NCBI GenBank assembly: GCA_965221935.1
Contig: CBDCSZ010000036.1
Span: forward strand, 189,604-253,603
DNA from: JAPOXR01 sp965221935
GTDB lineage: Bacteria; Pseudomonadota; Alphaproteobacteria; Rhodobacterales; Rhodobacteraceae
Length of the DNA stretch: 64,000 bases
Reading direction: 5' to 3'
Each line of letters starts with the position of its first letter. The stretch's first letter is position 1. A program made the position numbers and the translations under genes. This document shows positions 8,886-17,444 of this stretch, piece after piece. The notes beneath the pieces are model-generated. The model saw only the letters and a program-made list of their open reading frames with translations, did not search any database and was not told the DNA's origin.

Positions 8886-10129
8886 AAGCGGCAGGCGACA
8901 ACCGTGGGATTCTGGTGCCGGTATCCCTTGACACCAAGGCCGAAGAAGCACGATTTCTTCGTGACGAGCTGAGCAGGCTCGGCGTCCAACACTTCATTGT
9001 GGACACAGGAATTCAAGGGGTGCCCGGTATCAGCGCGGACGTTTCGCGCGAAGAGATTGCAGCGCTTGCCGGAACATCCATCGAAGAGCTTAACAAACGG
9101 CAGCACAGATCCTACGCTATTGCCGCAATGCTGCGAGGTTTGGCTGCGCTTGTCGAGCAGAAGATCTCGGATGGCAGCCTGACAGGTTGCTTAGGAGTCG
9201 GCGGAGGCACAGGAGCAGCTTTTGCCGCGGAGGTGTTCAGGCGCATGCCATTTGGGCAGCCCAAGGTGCTCGTCTCGACAGTCGCGTCAGGCGACACGAC
9301 CCCCTTTGTGGGCGGCAAAGACGTGATCCTCTTTCACAGCGTCGTGGATGTGATGGATCTTAACCCATTGATCAAAGACGTCCTTCGTCGATCGGCACGG
9401 ATCGTCGCCGCACTTGACAAAGACCAAAGCACAGCAAAAGGCCGTCAATCCGACAAGCCAGTTATCGGACTGACCTCATTTGGTGCAACGACGCCGGCAG
9501 CGAATGCCGCAATTGAGATTCTTCGCGGCGGCGGCACGGAGGTCCTTCCGTTTCACGCGCGCGGCATAGGAGGCCGCGCTATGGAAGATCTCATCCGAGA
9601 AAAGAAAATCCAGGCCGTTCTGGATCTCACGACCACCGAAATCACCGATGAGATATGCGGTGGACTGCGGACCGCTGGTCCGGACCGATTGGATGCGGCT
9701 TGTGAAGCCGGGATACCTCAGGTGATCCTTCCCGGCGCAATCGACATGATCAACTTCGGTGCCTCCGAGACGATCCCGGCCGAAAAAAGAGCGCGAAATA
9801 TTATAGAACACACGCCCCATGTGTCGCTCGTGCGAAGTTCGGTTGAGGAAAACGTCCGGATTGCAGAGTTCGTTGCTTCCAAACTCAACAAGGCGCGCGG
9901 AGAGGTTGAAATCATTGTTCCATTGAAGGGGTTTTCAGCGTACGACCGACAAGGGCAGCCATTTTTCGATCCCGAGGCGGACACGGCATTTCTTGACACT
10001 TTGAGGAAGCGATATCAACGCCCGTCGCATATCCACGAAATCGACGCACACATAAACGATCCTGATGTAGCCGGTCTCTCTGCCAAGACACTGCTGGCCT
10101 TGATGAACCAGGAATGCGGGAGCCTTTGA
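8882..10129 (+). CDS. Tm-1-like ATP-binding domain protein (UPF0261)
   Basis: I choose GTG 8882, preceded by GGAG five bases upstream; a TTG at 8867 is possible. The ~415-residue protein shows ILVPVSLDTKAEEARFLRDEL at the N-terminus, then GGGTGAAFAAEVFRRMPFGQPKVLVSTVASGDT, the glycine-rich ATP-binding region of UPF0261/Tm-1 N-terminal domains, and TSFGATTPA in the middle. In plant Tm-1 this domain is fused to the PEP-hydrolase-like barrel, encoded here at 4056-4904. The enzymatic role is unknown. The gene appears intact; an IS3 remnant follows its stop codon directly. Confidence 0.88.
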   Translation: MKAAGDNRGILVPVSLDTKAEEARFLRDELSRLGVQHFIVDTGIQGVPGISADVSREEIAALAGTSIEELNKRQHRSYAIAAMLRGLAALVEQKISDGSLTGCLGVGGGTGAAFAAEVFRRMPFGQPKVLVSTVASGDTTPFVGGKDVILFHSVVDVMDLNPLIKDVLRRSARIVAALDKDQSTAKGRQSDKPVIGLTSFGATTPAANAAIEILRGGGTEVLPFHARGIGGRAMEDLIREKKIQAVLDLTTTEITDEICGGLRTAGPDRLDAACEAGIPQVILPGAIDMINFGASETIPAEKRARNIIEHTPHVSLVRSSVEENVRIAEFVASKLNKARGEVEIIVPLKGFSAYDRQGQPFFDPEADTAFLDTLRKRYQRPSHIHEIDAHINDPDVAGLSAKTLLALMNQECGSL

Positions 10130-10711
10130 CAAGACTGCGGCTTTCGCAGCGCCAAAAGAAGCGCAGGCGGCTCTATCACAAGGACAGTTCGATCATCCGG
10201 TTGCGCCCGAACCATGCAAACCACGTTTGGGCCATTGAATTCGTCCATGAAAAACTTAGCAACGGGCGCAGCTACAAGATACTGACCGTTCTGGATGAGT
10301 ATACCCGGGCAGGCACTGGCCGAGACGGTTCGCAACAAAATGAGCGCTGGAGATGTTCTTGAAGCGCTTTACCCGCTGCTCCTGCGCCACGGCACTCCCG
10401 AATACATCCGGTCAGACAATGGCCCCGAGTTCGTGGCCGAAGCGATGCAGAGTTGGTTGGTAAGGGTCGGCATCAAACCGATCCGCATCTATCCAGGATC
10501 AACTTGGGAAAACGGATACAACGAACGGTTCAACGGAGAACTTCGCCGGGAAATCCTGAATGCCGAGAGGTTCACCACAACGAAACGGGCTCAGATCGTC
10601 ATCAGTCACTGGCTCCGGCAGTACAACCATACCCGACCACATCAGGGGCTCAACATGTGGCCACCGGTGCCAGAAACTCTAATCAGAAATGGCCCAGATC
10701 TTGGGGACTAG
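10130..10711 (+). pseudogene. IS3-family (IS407-like) orfB transposase remnant
   Basis: Two overlapping frames give the integrase core of an IS3-group transposase: HANHVWAIEFVHEKL...VLDEYTRA in the first and IRSDNGPEFVAEAM plus PGSTWENGYNERFNGELRREIL in the second. The frame break lies near 10300-10320. The first catalytic Asp of the usual W-x-x-D-F-V motif is Glu here (WAIEFV). The N-terminal HTH part and orfA are absent. This is a dead fragment inserted directly after the Tm-1-like gene. Confidence 0.85.
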
Positions 10712-10740
10712 ACACTCATGTGTATTCCCTAGAAATCATT

Positions 10741-10979
10741 GGGCTCTCTTTTGTTTAGACCCGCCAAAGCGCCCTGCAGCGCCCCGCAACCGGGGGTCGA
10801 GCAAATCCCTGAGGCCGTAGACGAAAATCAACAGAGGCGGGATCAATGACATCATCAATCCCGAAATAGCTGGCCGCGTGTAAAGCTTTCGCATTTTCAT
10901 AGCTTTCGGCGACTATAGCGTCGTATTGGATCCATCGTTCTTCTGGATCCTCTATCGCGGCTAATTCCTTGCGATAGTC
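10741..10979 (-). pseudogene. Chimeric scar: acyl-CoA carboxylase carboxyltransferase tail joined to DppC tail
   Basis: On the minus strand, 10979 down to about 10835 encodes AAIEDPEERWIQYDAIV and HAASYFGIDDVIDPA, the C-terminal end of an acyl-CoA carboxylase carboxyltransferase subunit. It is joined to about 10835-10741, which in another frame encodes VYGLRDLLDPRLRGAAGRFGG, the C-terminal end of an oligopeptide ABC permease. The second part is closely similar in DNA to the end of the dppC-like gene at 33581-33660. Neither piece can be functional. It records a deletion or rearrangement between unrelated genes. Confidence 0.7.
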
Positions 10980-10981
10980 TA

Positions 10982-11853
10982 GGGCCTGTTGACAATCAGG
11001 TTGCGAATTGTGCGGATTTCCGCCACTTTTGTCTCAATGACCGCCGGAACGGCGGCACAGGCAAGATGAGCAGAATGACGAATGAATCCAGACAGAACGG
11101 TGCTGACCGACGCCATGTGGGCGCGGATCGAGCCCATGCTGCCCGGCAAGGCGACCGACCCCGGCGTCACCGCGGCGGACAACCGGCGGTTTCTCGAGGC
11201 GGCGCTTTGGCGGATCCGGACGGGATCGCCGCGGCGCGGCCTTCCGGCGCGCTTCGGCAACTGGAACAGCGTGTTCAAACGCTTCCGCCGCTGGGCTGTT
11301 TCGGGTGTTTTCGAGCGTGTTTTCAACGCGTAGTCGGACGAGTTCGATTTCGAGTGCGTGTGTGTTGACGGCACTGTCGTCTCGGCGCACCAGAAAGCGG
11401 CGGGCGCAAAAGGGGGACCCGCCGCCAGGGCATCGGCCGTTCCCGGGGAGGCCTGACCGGCAAGATCGCCGCGGTTGCGGACGCGCTTGGCGATCTTGTG
11501 CGGTTGGTGATCCTTCCCGGTCAGGCGCACGACATTGTGGGGACGCCGGAGCTTTTGGAGGATCTTCCCTTCGAAGCTTTGATCGGGGACAAGGCGTTCG
11601 ACGCGGACTGGCTGCTCGGGGAACTCCGGAAGCGCGGCGCCGAGGCGGTGATTCCCGCGAGGAGGAACCGGTTGGATCCTCGGGAACATGACCGTGAGAT
11701 GTACAAGTGGCGGCACCAGATCGAGAATTTGTTTGCGAAAATCAAGGAGTTCCGGGCAGTGGCGACCCGTTACGACAAGACGGGCGAGAGCTTTGCGGCG
11801 GCGATTCACCTCGTTGCGGGCGTGGTCGCCGCAACCTGATTGTCAACAGGCCC
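10982..11853 (+). mobile_element. IS5-family (IS427-group-like) insertion sequence
   Basis: The element is bounded by 24-bp perfect terminal inverted repeats beginning GGGCCTGTTGACA (10982 onward, and complementary bases ending at 11853). A 2-bp TA duplication flanks it (10980-10981 and 11854-11855). The right-hand TA is also the left-hand TA of the adjoining IS630 element, so the two abut without spare sequence. About 872 bp, a typical size for the group. Confidence 0.9.
11082..11839 (+). pseudogene. IS5/IS427-type transposase with amber codon and frame change
   Basis: The first frame (11082-11333) gives an N-terminal DUF4096-like domain (MNPDRTVLTDAMWARIEPML) and stops at a TAG (11331-11333) where homologues read on. 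The same frame then continues with ECVCVDGTVVSAHQKAAGAKGG, containing the first catalytic Asp. After an AAAAGGGGG run near 11406 the frame moves -1 into RRQGIGRSRGGLTGKIAAVA and LPGQAHDIVGTPELL, ending EMYKWRHQIENLFAKIKEFR with the catalytic Glu. The -1 step at A4G5 could be programmed frameshifting as in this IS group, but the amber codon makes this copy probably inactive. Confidence 0.8.
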
Positions 11854-11855
11854 TA

Positions 11856-13061
11856 GTGGTCTGTTCGCGTTTGGGGATTCCATTTTCCCGTGGAGTATGA
11901 TTCAACCACTCCCGGCGAATGCCGCACAGTTGTCGAACGGGAGCAGGACCAAGATGGCAAAGAGCAGGAGAAGACAGATCGTTCTGAGCGGGGAAGACCG
12001 GGAGCGCCTGGAGAAGATCAGGACCGGTCCGCATTCGATCCTCAAGCATGTCCAAAGGGCGAACATCATCCTTCACCTCGGCGACGGTCTTGCCCTGTCG
12101 CAGACGATGCGGGTCGCCGGCATGTCGAAGCCGACGGTCTGGCGCTGGCGGGACCGCTTCCTTGTCGGGGGTGTTGACAGCCTGCTTCACGACATCCCCG
12201 GCAAGACCGGCCGCAAGCCGGTATCGGAGGAGAAGGTCAGGGAGGTGATCGAGCTTGCGATGTCGCCGCCGCCGCCGCACAGCAGTCACTGGACGCTGCG
12301 GGCGCTGGCGAAGAGGCTGGGGATCGGGGTCTCGACGGTGTTCGGCATCCTGAAGCGCAACGGCCTGAAACCGCACCGGGTCAGGACCTTCAAGGTCTCC
12401 CGCGATCCGAGGTTCGAGTTGAAGGTCCGCGACGTGGTTGGCCTCTATGTCAACCCGCCCGACCACGCTGTCGTCATCTCGGTGGACGAGAAGACACAGA
12501 TACAGGCGCTCGGTCGCACGCAGGCGCCCCTGCCGATGAAGCCCGGCCATCCCGGGACCCGCACCCATGATTACAAGCGCAACGGCACAACCTGCCTGAT
12601 GGCGGCCCTTGACGTTGCCGCCGGCAAGGTCACCGGCCGGATGGTCGAACGTCACCGCTCGGAGGAATTCCTCGCCTTTCTTGACCAGGCCGCCGGGGGG
12701 ATCGAGCCCGGAACCCCGGTTCATGTCATTCTCGACAACGTCTCCTTCCACAAATCGGCCGAGGTCAACGAATGGCTGAAGGACCACAAGAGCTGGACGT
12801 TTCACTTCACGCCGACCTCGGCCTCCTGGATGAATGCCGTCGAGGGGTTCTTCTCCAAGCTCTCGCGTCAGCGGCTCAAGCACGCGATCTTCAATTTGGT
12901 TGACGAGCGCATTGCGGCGATCGAGGGTCACATCGAGCATCACAACGCCAATGACGCCCGCCCGTTCCGCTGGAGCAAGAAGCCCGAAGATCTCGTGGAG
13001 GCGTGGAAAAAGGGACACCAGAAGCTGCAGGAATTGGCATCGTGAGAAAGAATCAGACCAC
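11856..13061 (+). mobile_element. IS630-family insertion sequence
   Basis: The ends carry inverted repeats (TAGTGGTCTG at 11854, complementary CAGACCACTA ending at 13063), bounded by TA dinucleotides at 11854-11855 and 13062-13063, the usual IS630/Tc1 target duplication. The single transposase gene fills the element. It abuts the IS427-type element on its left, sharing that TA, so one of the two inserted at the TA border of the other. Confidence 0.9.
11954..13045 (+). CDS. IS630-family transposase
   Basis: About 363 residues from the ATG at 11954, which has an AGGA ribosome-binding region. The N-terminal part is helix-turn-helix (LALSQTMRVAGMSKPTVWRWRDRF, then a second HTH at WTLRALAKRLGIGVSTVFGIL). 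The DDE domain follows: VVISVDEKTQIQALGRTQ (first Asp), VHVILDNVSFHKS (second Asp) and TPTSASWMNAVEGFFSKLSRQ (Glu). Full-length and apparently intact. The minus-strand frame over the same bases is a compositional shadow. Confidence 0.94.
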   Translation: MAKSRRRQIVLSGEDRERLEKIRTGPHSILKHVQRANIILHLGDGLALSQTMRVAGMSKPTVWRWRDRFLVGGVDSLLHDIPGKTGRKPVSEEKVREVIELAMSPPPPHSSHWTLRALAKRLGIGVSTVFGILKRNGLKPHRVRTFKVSRDPRFELKVRDVVGLYVNPPDHAVVISVDEKTQIQALGRTQAPLPMKPGHPGTRTHDYKRNGTTCLMAALDVAAGKVTGRMVERHRSEEFLAFLDQAAGGIEPGTPVHVILDNVSFHKSAEVNEWLKDHKSWTFHFTPTSASWMNAVEGFFSKLSRQRLKHAIFNLVDERIAAIEGHIEHHNANDARPFRWSKKPEDLVEAWKKGHQKLQELAS

Positions 13062-13148
13062 TAGCTTGACCCCCCTCAATATTCATCCAAGAAAATTCCG
13101 CGGTGGGCTATGCCGCTGTGAAGAATGAAACTAATGAGCTTCCTCCAC

Positions 13149-14024
13149 TTAAGGTTCGTTCCAGCGCTGCCGTGGCTTGAAACCCAACATGCGCTGTGCC
13201 TTCTCGGTACTGATGACACCGGCGTTTCCCTGAAGTTCGCCTCGAATCTCAACCTGTGACCCGAAATTCTGCCTGATGAGGTCCAGCGTGGACTCTTGGA
13301 AACGAGTTTTGGGCTGAGCTATCAGAAAGGGTTCGTGTCCCTCGAACTCCCCTCGCAAGGCAAGAAGATGCATTTCTACCACATCTCGCTGGTCTGCATA
13401 AGCCCACATCACCAGCGTCCTCGGATCTTCAGGAGTTGGCGCAGGCCAGGGGAATTCTGCCTGAACTTCGGGAGAGGCTACATTCGTAAAGCGCAAGCTT
13501 GCTATGGACATGGAAGAATTTCGCGAAATCATTCCCGCAATTTTCTCTCCTATCTGCTTTGATAGCCCATAGGTCTCAAAAGGCATCAGGGGATGTTCTT
13601 CATCAAGAGGCAGGTACTTGGGCACAAAGGCCGAAGGATCGTGCGCCCACCCCATGGCAAATGCACTGGAAGAAAAAACCATCCGTTGTATTTTCTCATC
13701 CGAAGCCGCCATCATGATGTTAAAGGCACTTTGAACATTGATCTCAAAAACCTCGGTGAGGCTGATTGCGGGAGGTATCGCAGCGTTGTATTCATGAAGA
13801 TCCTTGCACGCAGGGCCTGGAATAGCCCCCATATGGATCAGTGCATCGGCGCCCTTCAACACTTCCCTCGCCTTATCCGGATCGCGCAGGTCGGCCTGAA
13901 TGAATGGCGCGGGCGAGTCATCAAAAGATACCTTATCAGTGCCAAGAACCTCTGTTCCTTCATCAACCAGACGCTGAAGTACTTGTCTTCCCATTCGTCC
14001 CGCTGCTCCCGTTACTACTATCAA
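13149..14024 (-). CDS. NAD-dependent epimerase/dehydratase (extended SDR)
   Basis: The start is a TTG at 14024, seven bases after a perfect AGGAGG; upstream in-frame codons lack this signal. The ~291-residue protein begins IVVTGAAGRMGRQVLQRL (the TGxxGxxG NAD-binding motif). Further motifs are LIHMGAIPGP, VFSSSAFAMG and the active-site YGLSKQIGE (YxxxK). It resembles uronate dehydrogenases and UDP-sugar epimerases. It follows the polysaccharide deacetylase-like gene by ~70 bases on the same strand and ends ~85 bases from the IS630 border. Confidence 0.88.
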   Translation of the reverse strand: MIVVTGAAGRMGRQVLQRLVDEGTEVLGTDKVSFDDSPAPFIQADLRDPDKAREVLKGADALIHMGAIPGPACKDLHEYNAAIPPAISLTEVFEINVQSAFNIMMAASDEKIQRMVFSSSAFAMGWAHDPSAFVPKYLPLDEEHPLMPFETYGLSKQIGEKIAGMISRNSSMSIASLRFTNVASPEVQAEFPWPAPTPEDPRTLVMWAYADQRDVVEMHLLALRGEFEGHEPFLIAQPKTRFQESTLDLIRQNFGSQVEIRGELQGNAGVISTEKAQRMLGFKPRQRWNEP

Positions 14025-14093
14025 GATATTCCTCCTTTCACCCTGCCATTCCAATTTAAAAAATTTTCATTTGTGAATCGGCCTTGCTCTCAA

Positions 14094-14894
14094 CTACACC
14101 AACGCCCCCTCCAGATAACTGTGGAAGGCCTCTTCCGTGTGCAGCAACGGAGACTGGATTTCAATCGAAGGCAACAGGTACGCTGAGGTCCCGCGCTCGA
14201 TGTAGCGCGCCGCCATGGGCGGGCCGCCGTCCGCTTCGTCATCCCCTTGGGCACCTAACAGTTTCGCCACCCGCATTTCGCCTCCGTCCACCTGGACCAT
14301 CGAACCAATTAACCACAACCGGCCGAAGCGATACCGTTCCTTCACTCTCTTTGCGGCGATGGTGCTCCAGCTGGTGCCGGTAAAGGCGAAATCCTGCGGG
14401 GCTTTACCCAGCTGCTCTTCGAGGGTGGCATCGCAGGTCTCCAGTTCCTCCTTGAGCCGGTCTCCCTGCGGATCTTCCAGGGAGAGCTGCGACAGATCCG
14501 GGTGGGTCACGGTATGGGCACCGATGTGCCACCCCAATTCGACCAGGTCGCGGATCTCGTCCCAGGTCATCGTTTTCTCCCCGTGATGTAGTTGAATTGA
14601 GCCCCGACCCTCCATCAGCCCGGTGTTGATGAAGAGATTGCCTCGAAAGCCATGCCGGTCGAGCGCCTTGTGCACCTCGTAACGCATCGACTTCATCGGA
14701 TGGTCGAAGTCGAACATTATCGGCCGCTCAGGCAACGAAGCACCGCCGCTGTGCCAGGCATGAAGCTGGTCGTAGTTGATGGAGGTGAACTCCATGTCGG
14801 CGGCGATCTGCACCAGCGTGTTGAAATGCTCTTCGCTGAGAGGATAGTCGCCCTGGTCCGAAATTCCGTGGCACATGATGACGGGGATACGCAT
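14094..14894 (-). CDS. Polysaccharide deacetylase (NodB-like) family protein
   Basis: 266 residues with a NodB-homology domain. FDFDHP stands at the position of the usual metal-binding TFDDG motif, and HIGAHTVTHPDLSQL gives the His-x3-His metal pair. This is the arrangement in carbohydrate esterase family 4 and the related cyclic imidase/allantoinase-like proteins. The replaced DD motif makes a non-peptidoglycan substrate quite possible. An AGAG ribosome-binding site precedes the ATG. A run of ten C (G on plus, 14912-14921) lies ~17-27 bases upstream in the leader. First gene of an operon with the epimerase. Confidence 0.8.
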   Translation of the reverse strand: MRIPVIMCHGISDQGDYPLSEEHFNTLVQIAADMEFTSINYDQLHAWHSGGASLPERPIMFDFDHPMKSMRYEVHKALDRHGFRGNLFINTGLMEGRGSIQLHHGEKTMTWDEIRDLVELGWHIGAHTVTHPDLSQLSLEDPQGDRLKEELETCDATLEEQLGKAPQDFAFTGTSWSTIAAKRVKERYRFGRLWLIGSMVQVDGGEMRVAKLLGAQGDDEADGGPPMAARYIERGTSAYLLPSIEIQSPLLHTEEAFHSYLEGALV

Positions 14895-15049
14895 GGTCGT
14901 GGCTCTCTGTTGGGGGGGGGGATTGGTTTTTGCTTGTTCATTTTTAATCTCCCGAATTTACTTATACAGTCAAAGTAAAGATCCTGGCCCAAAGGACCTG
15001 GCTTTGGTTACCCATGGAGGGGGCACGGCGTCAACAGTGAGAGGATTGA

Positions 15050-16450
15050 ATGGGTCAAATCTGGGAATTATCGGCCAGCGAGATCGCCGGAGCGGTTCGC
15101 GCCCGCGAGCTGTCAGCCACCGAGGTCACAGAGGCGCATCTCAGTCGCCTCGACGCGGTGAACCCGAAAATCAATGCCGTGGTTCAGGAGTTTCCGGAGG
15201 AAGCACTGGAAGCTGCCCGGCAGGTCGATGAATGCATTTCCCGTGGCGATGATCCCGGAATTCTCTGCGGGGTTCCGGTTACCATAAAGGTGAACGTCGA
15301 CCAGAAAGGACATGCGACCACAAACGGCGTCGGCTTGCTGAAGGATCTTCTAGCTGCGGAAGACAGCCCGGTGGTGTCCAACATCCGCAAGGCAGGCGGC
15401 GTCATTATCGGGCGAACCAACACGCCGGCCTTTTCTTTGCGCTGGTTCACGAACAACAAAATCCACGGTCAGACACTGAACCCCCGCAACAGATCTATCA
15501 CTCCCGGTGGATCCTCCGGTGGAGCTGCTGCAGCCGTTTCTGCGGGCATATGTGCTGTCGGTCATGGCACCGACATCGCGGGCTCGATCCGCTATCCCGC
15601 CTATGCTTGTGGGTTGCACGGACTACGTCCCACTTTGGGGAGAATCCCCGCCTACAACGCAAGCGCGCCGGATCGCTTCATCGGAGCGCAGCTCATGGCT
15701 GTCTCGGGCCCGATCGCACGCACCATCTCGGATCTGGAACTGGCTCTGGCGGCCATGTCGACGCTGGATACACGGGATCCCTGGTACGCCCCGACGCCTC
15801 TCAGGAACGGCGAATTCCCGAAGAGAGCTGCACTGGCAATTGCCCCCGACGGAATGAATGTCGCCGATGGGGTTCGCGCAGCATTGATTGAGGCCGCCGA
15901 AAAGCTCAGGGCCGCAGGTTGGACAGTTGATGAAATTGACAGCCCGCCGATGCGGCGCGCAGCAGAAATCAACGCGTGTCTCTGGATGGCAGAAACCCAA
16001 TTCGGTGCCGGGGATCTGATCGAACGGGAGGGAGAACCAGACTCGCAGTTCGTGTTCACACAGATGTCCAAAGATGCGGGTATGGTTGGGTTCGACAGCC
16101 TGATGGAAGCGTTGCAGGCCCGCGCAGGTCTGATCAGGGAATGGGGATCCTTCCTTCAGAACTATCCTGTCCTGATCTGTCCTGTTTCGGGCGAATTGCC
16201 ATTCCCCCAGCAAAAGGATGTGGCCTCCGAAGAAGACTTCGCACAAGTCTTTAAGGCACAGCTCACCCAGAGAGCCATTCCTGCGCTTGGTCTGCCCGCG
16301 CTGTCAGTTGCAACTGGTGAACGCGACGGCTCACCAGTTGGAGTTCAACTGGTTGGGCCTCAACATCGTGAAGATATTCTGCTGGCAGCAGGGCTGGACC
16401 TCGAGAACGCGGTCGGGTCCCCTGCCCCTGCAGACCCGGACTGGGACTGA
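15050..16450 (+). CDS. Amidase-signature family amidase
   Basis: 466 residues with a GAGAGGA ribosome-binding site. The Ser-cisSer-Lys triad of amidase-signature enzymes is visible: Lys80 in GVPVTIKVN, the cis-Ser in TPGGSSGGAAAAVSAG (about Ser155-156) and the nucleophile Ser179 in TDIAGSIRYPA. It would hydrolyse a small amide to acid and ammonia. It is divergent from the deacetylase operon. Since this is an isolated gene, I do not read it as the GatA subunit of the amidotransferase. It appears intact. Confidence 0.9.
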   Translation: MGQIWELSASEIAGAVRARELSATEVTEAHLSRLDAVNPKINAVVQEFPEEALEAARQVDECISRGDDPGILCGVPVTIKVNVDQKGHATTNGVGLLKDLLAAEDSPVVSNIRKAGGVIIGRTNTPAFSLRWFTNNKIHGQTLNPRNRSITPGGSSGGAAAAVSAGICAVGHGTDIAGSIRYPAYACGLHGLRPTLGRIPAYNASAPDRFIGAQLMAVSGPIARTISDLELALAAMSTLDTRDPWYAPTPLRNGEFPKRAALAIAPDGMNVADGVRAALIEAAEKLRAAGWTVDEIDSPPMRRAAEINACLWMAETQFGAGDLIEREGEPDSQFVFTQMSKDAGMVGFDSLMEALQARAGLIREWGSFLQNYPVLICPVSGELPFPQQKDVASEEDFAQVFKAQLTQRAIPALGLPALSVATGERDGSPVGVQLVGPQHREDILLAAGLDLENAVGSPAPADPDWD

Positions 16451-16629
16451 AGCCTTCGGTCTTCCCAGATTACTTGCCGTGGTTTGGTGGAAGCCGAAGG
16501 AGCGCTATGCGTGGCAAAGCAGACATTCGACGAAAATGGTCAATTGACTGCTTTGAGCCCTTGTTGCGCATTCGCGTGGCTGTGCTTCATGTGCTATGGG
16601 GGCTATCAGTAGAGCAAATGGAGACGGAC

Positions 16630-16838
16630 ATGATAACCTCGGATCGTGAAGTCATTACTCCAACGGAGGTTGCCTTGGACGACTATTGGTTTCCTCGGGT
16701 CGTTGGTCAGGTAAATGGCCAACTCATAAAGGTTGCAAAGTTGAAGGGCGAGAATGTGTGGCATCAGCACGACGACGAAGACGAGATGTTTTTGATCGTA
16801 TCCGGAAGTCTCAAGATGGAGTACGAAGATCGCACCAT
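16630..16838 (+). pseudogene. Cupin-domain protein, 3' truncated
   Basis: From ATG 16630 (GGAG ribosome-binding site) about 70 residues read as a small cupin: QLIKVAKLKGENVWHQHDDEDEMFLIVSGSLKMEYEDRT, with the HxHxxxxE metal-binding motif. The cupin reading ends at about 16838, where the sequence passes into an unrelated transposase-like tail in another frame. The second cupin motif is lost, so the gene is a truncated remnant. Confidence 0.8.
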
Positions 16839-17147
16839 ATGGACGCGCTCTCCGCCGCCGTGCCCATGCGCATCAACACCGACCTCCAGCTCACCCTCAT
16901 GGCGAGCGGACTCTACAGGCTGCTGGCGAACAGAATCGGAAACGGGCACAGAACCGCGCGGGCAAGGACCCTGTTCCGCAGCTTCATCGACACCGCCGCC
17001 GCCGTCACCATCTCGGAGAAAACCGTCCGCGTCCGCTTCGGGCGGCGGGCGAATAACCCTTTCATGATCAACGCCGGCCTCGCCGACACCGAAACCGTCC
17101 TGCCATGGCTCGAAGGCCGGGACCTGAAGCTGGAATTCGGGCCGTGA
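16839..17147 (+). pseudogene. Transposase C-terminal remnant
   Basis: About 102 residues (ALSAAVPMRINTDLQLTLMA, GLYRLLANRIGNGHRTARAR, FRSFIDTAAAVTISEKTVRV) resemble the C-terminal extension of a DDE transposase family that I recall only by its conserved YRLLA and RRANNP segments. No catalytic core is present. It cuts off the cupin gene, so it marks an old insertion or deletion junction. The family assignment is tentative. Confidence 0.45.
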
Positions 17148-17444
17148 AACCCTTCATCTGTCACATCTTAAACAGGCGTGGTAATTCAGGCTAGCGCCTT
17201 TCCTCGAACTCCCAGGCGAGCTGGGTGCCGTCCAAGATAACGCCCTCGCGAGGAATCGGAATGCCGAGCCCACCGCCTCGATGACGTTCCCGCAGTCCCA
17301 CGCGTTCACGAGGTCGTGCTCCCGGGTCGCATCTACGAATTTCTAACTAGAGCCGGGCTCGAGGGGACTATGAGATTTGGAGGTTAGACCGCACCCTATG
17401 CAAGCAAAAGGACGTCCGTTTCCCATCGCAAGTGACGACGAATA
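17148..17444. other. No complete gene
   Basis: Nothing functional is supported. On the minus strand a short stretch (about 17200-17330) reads EHDLVNAWDCGNVIEA and, in the next frame, GIPIPREGVILDGTQLAWEF, which looks like decayed coding sequence of an unrecognised enzyme. Confidence 0.4.

Noticed and set aside
11843..13018. 391-codon minus-strand frame over IS630
   Set aside because: Overlaps the clear DDE transposase completely and has a low-complexity composition.
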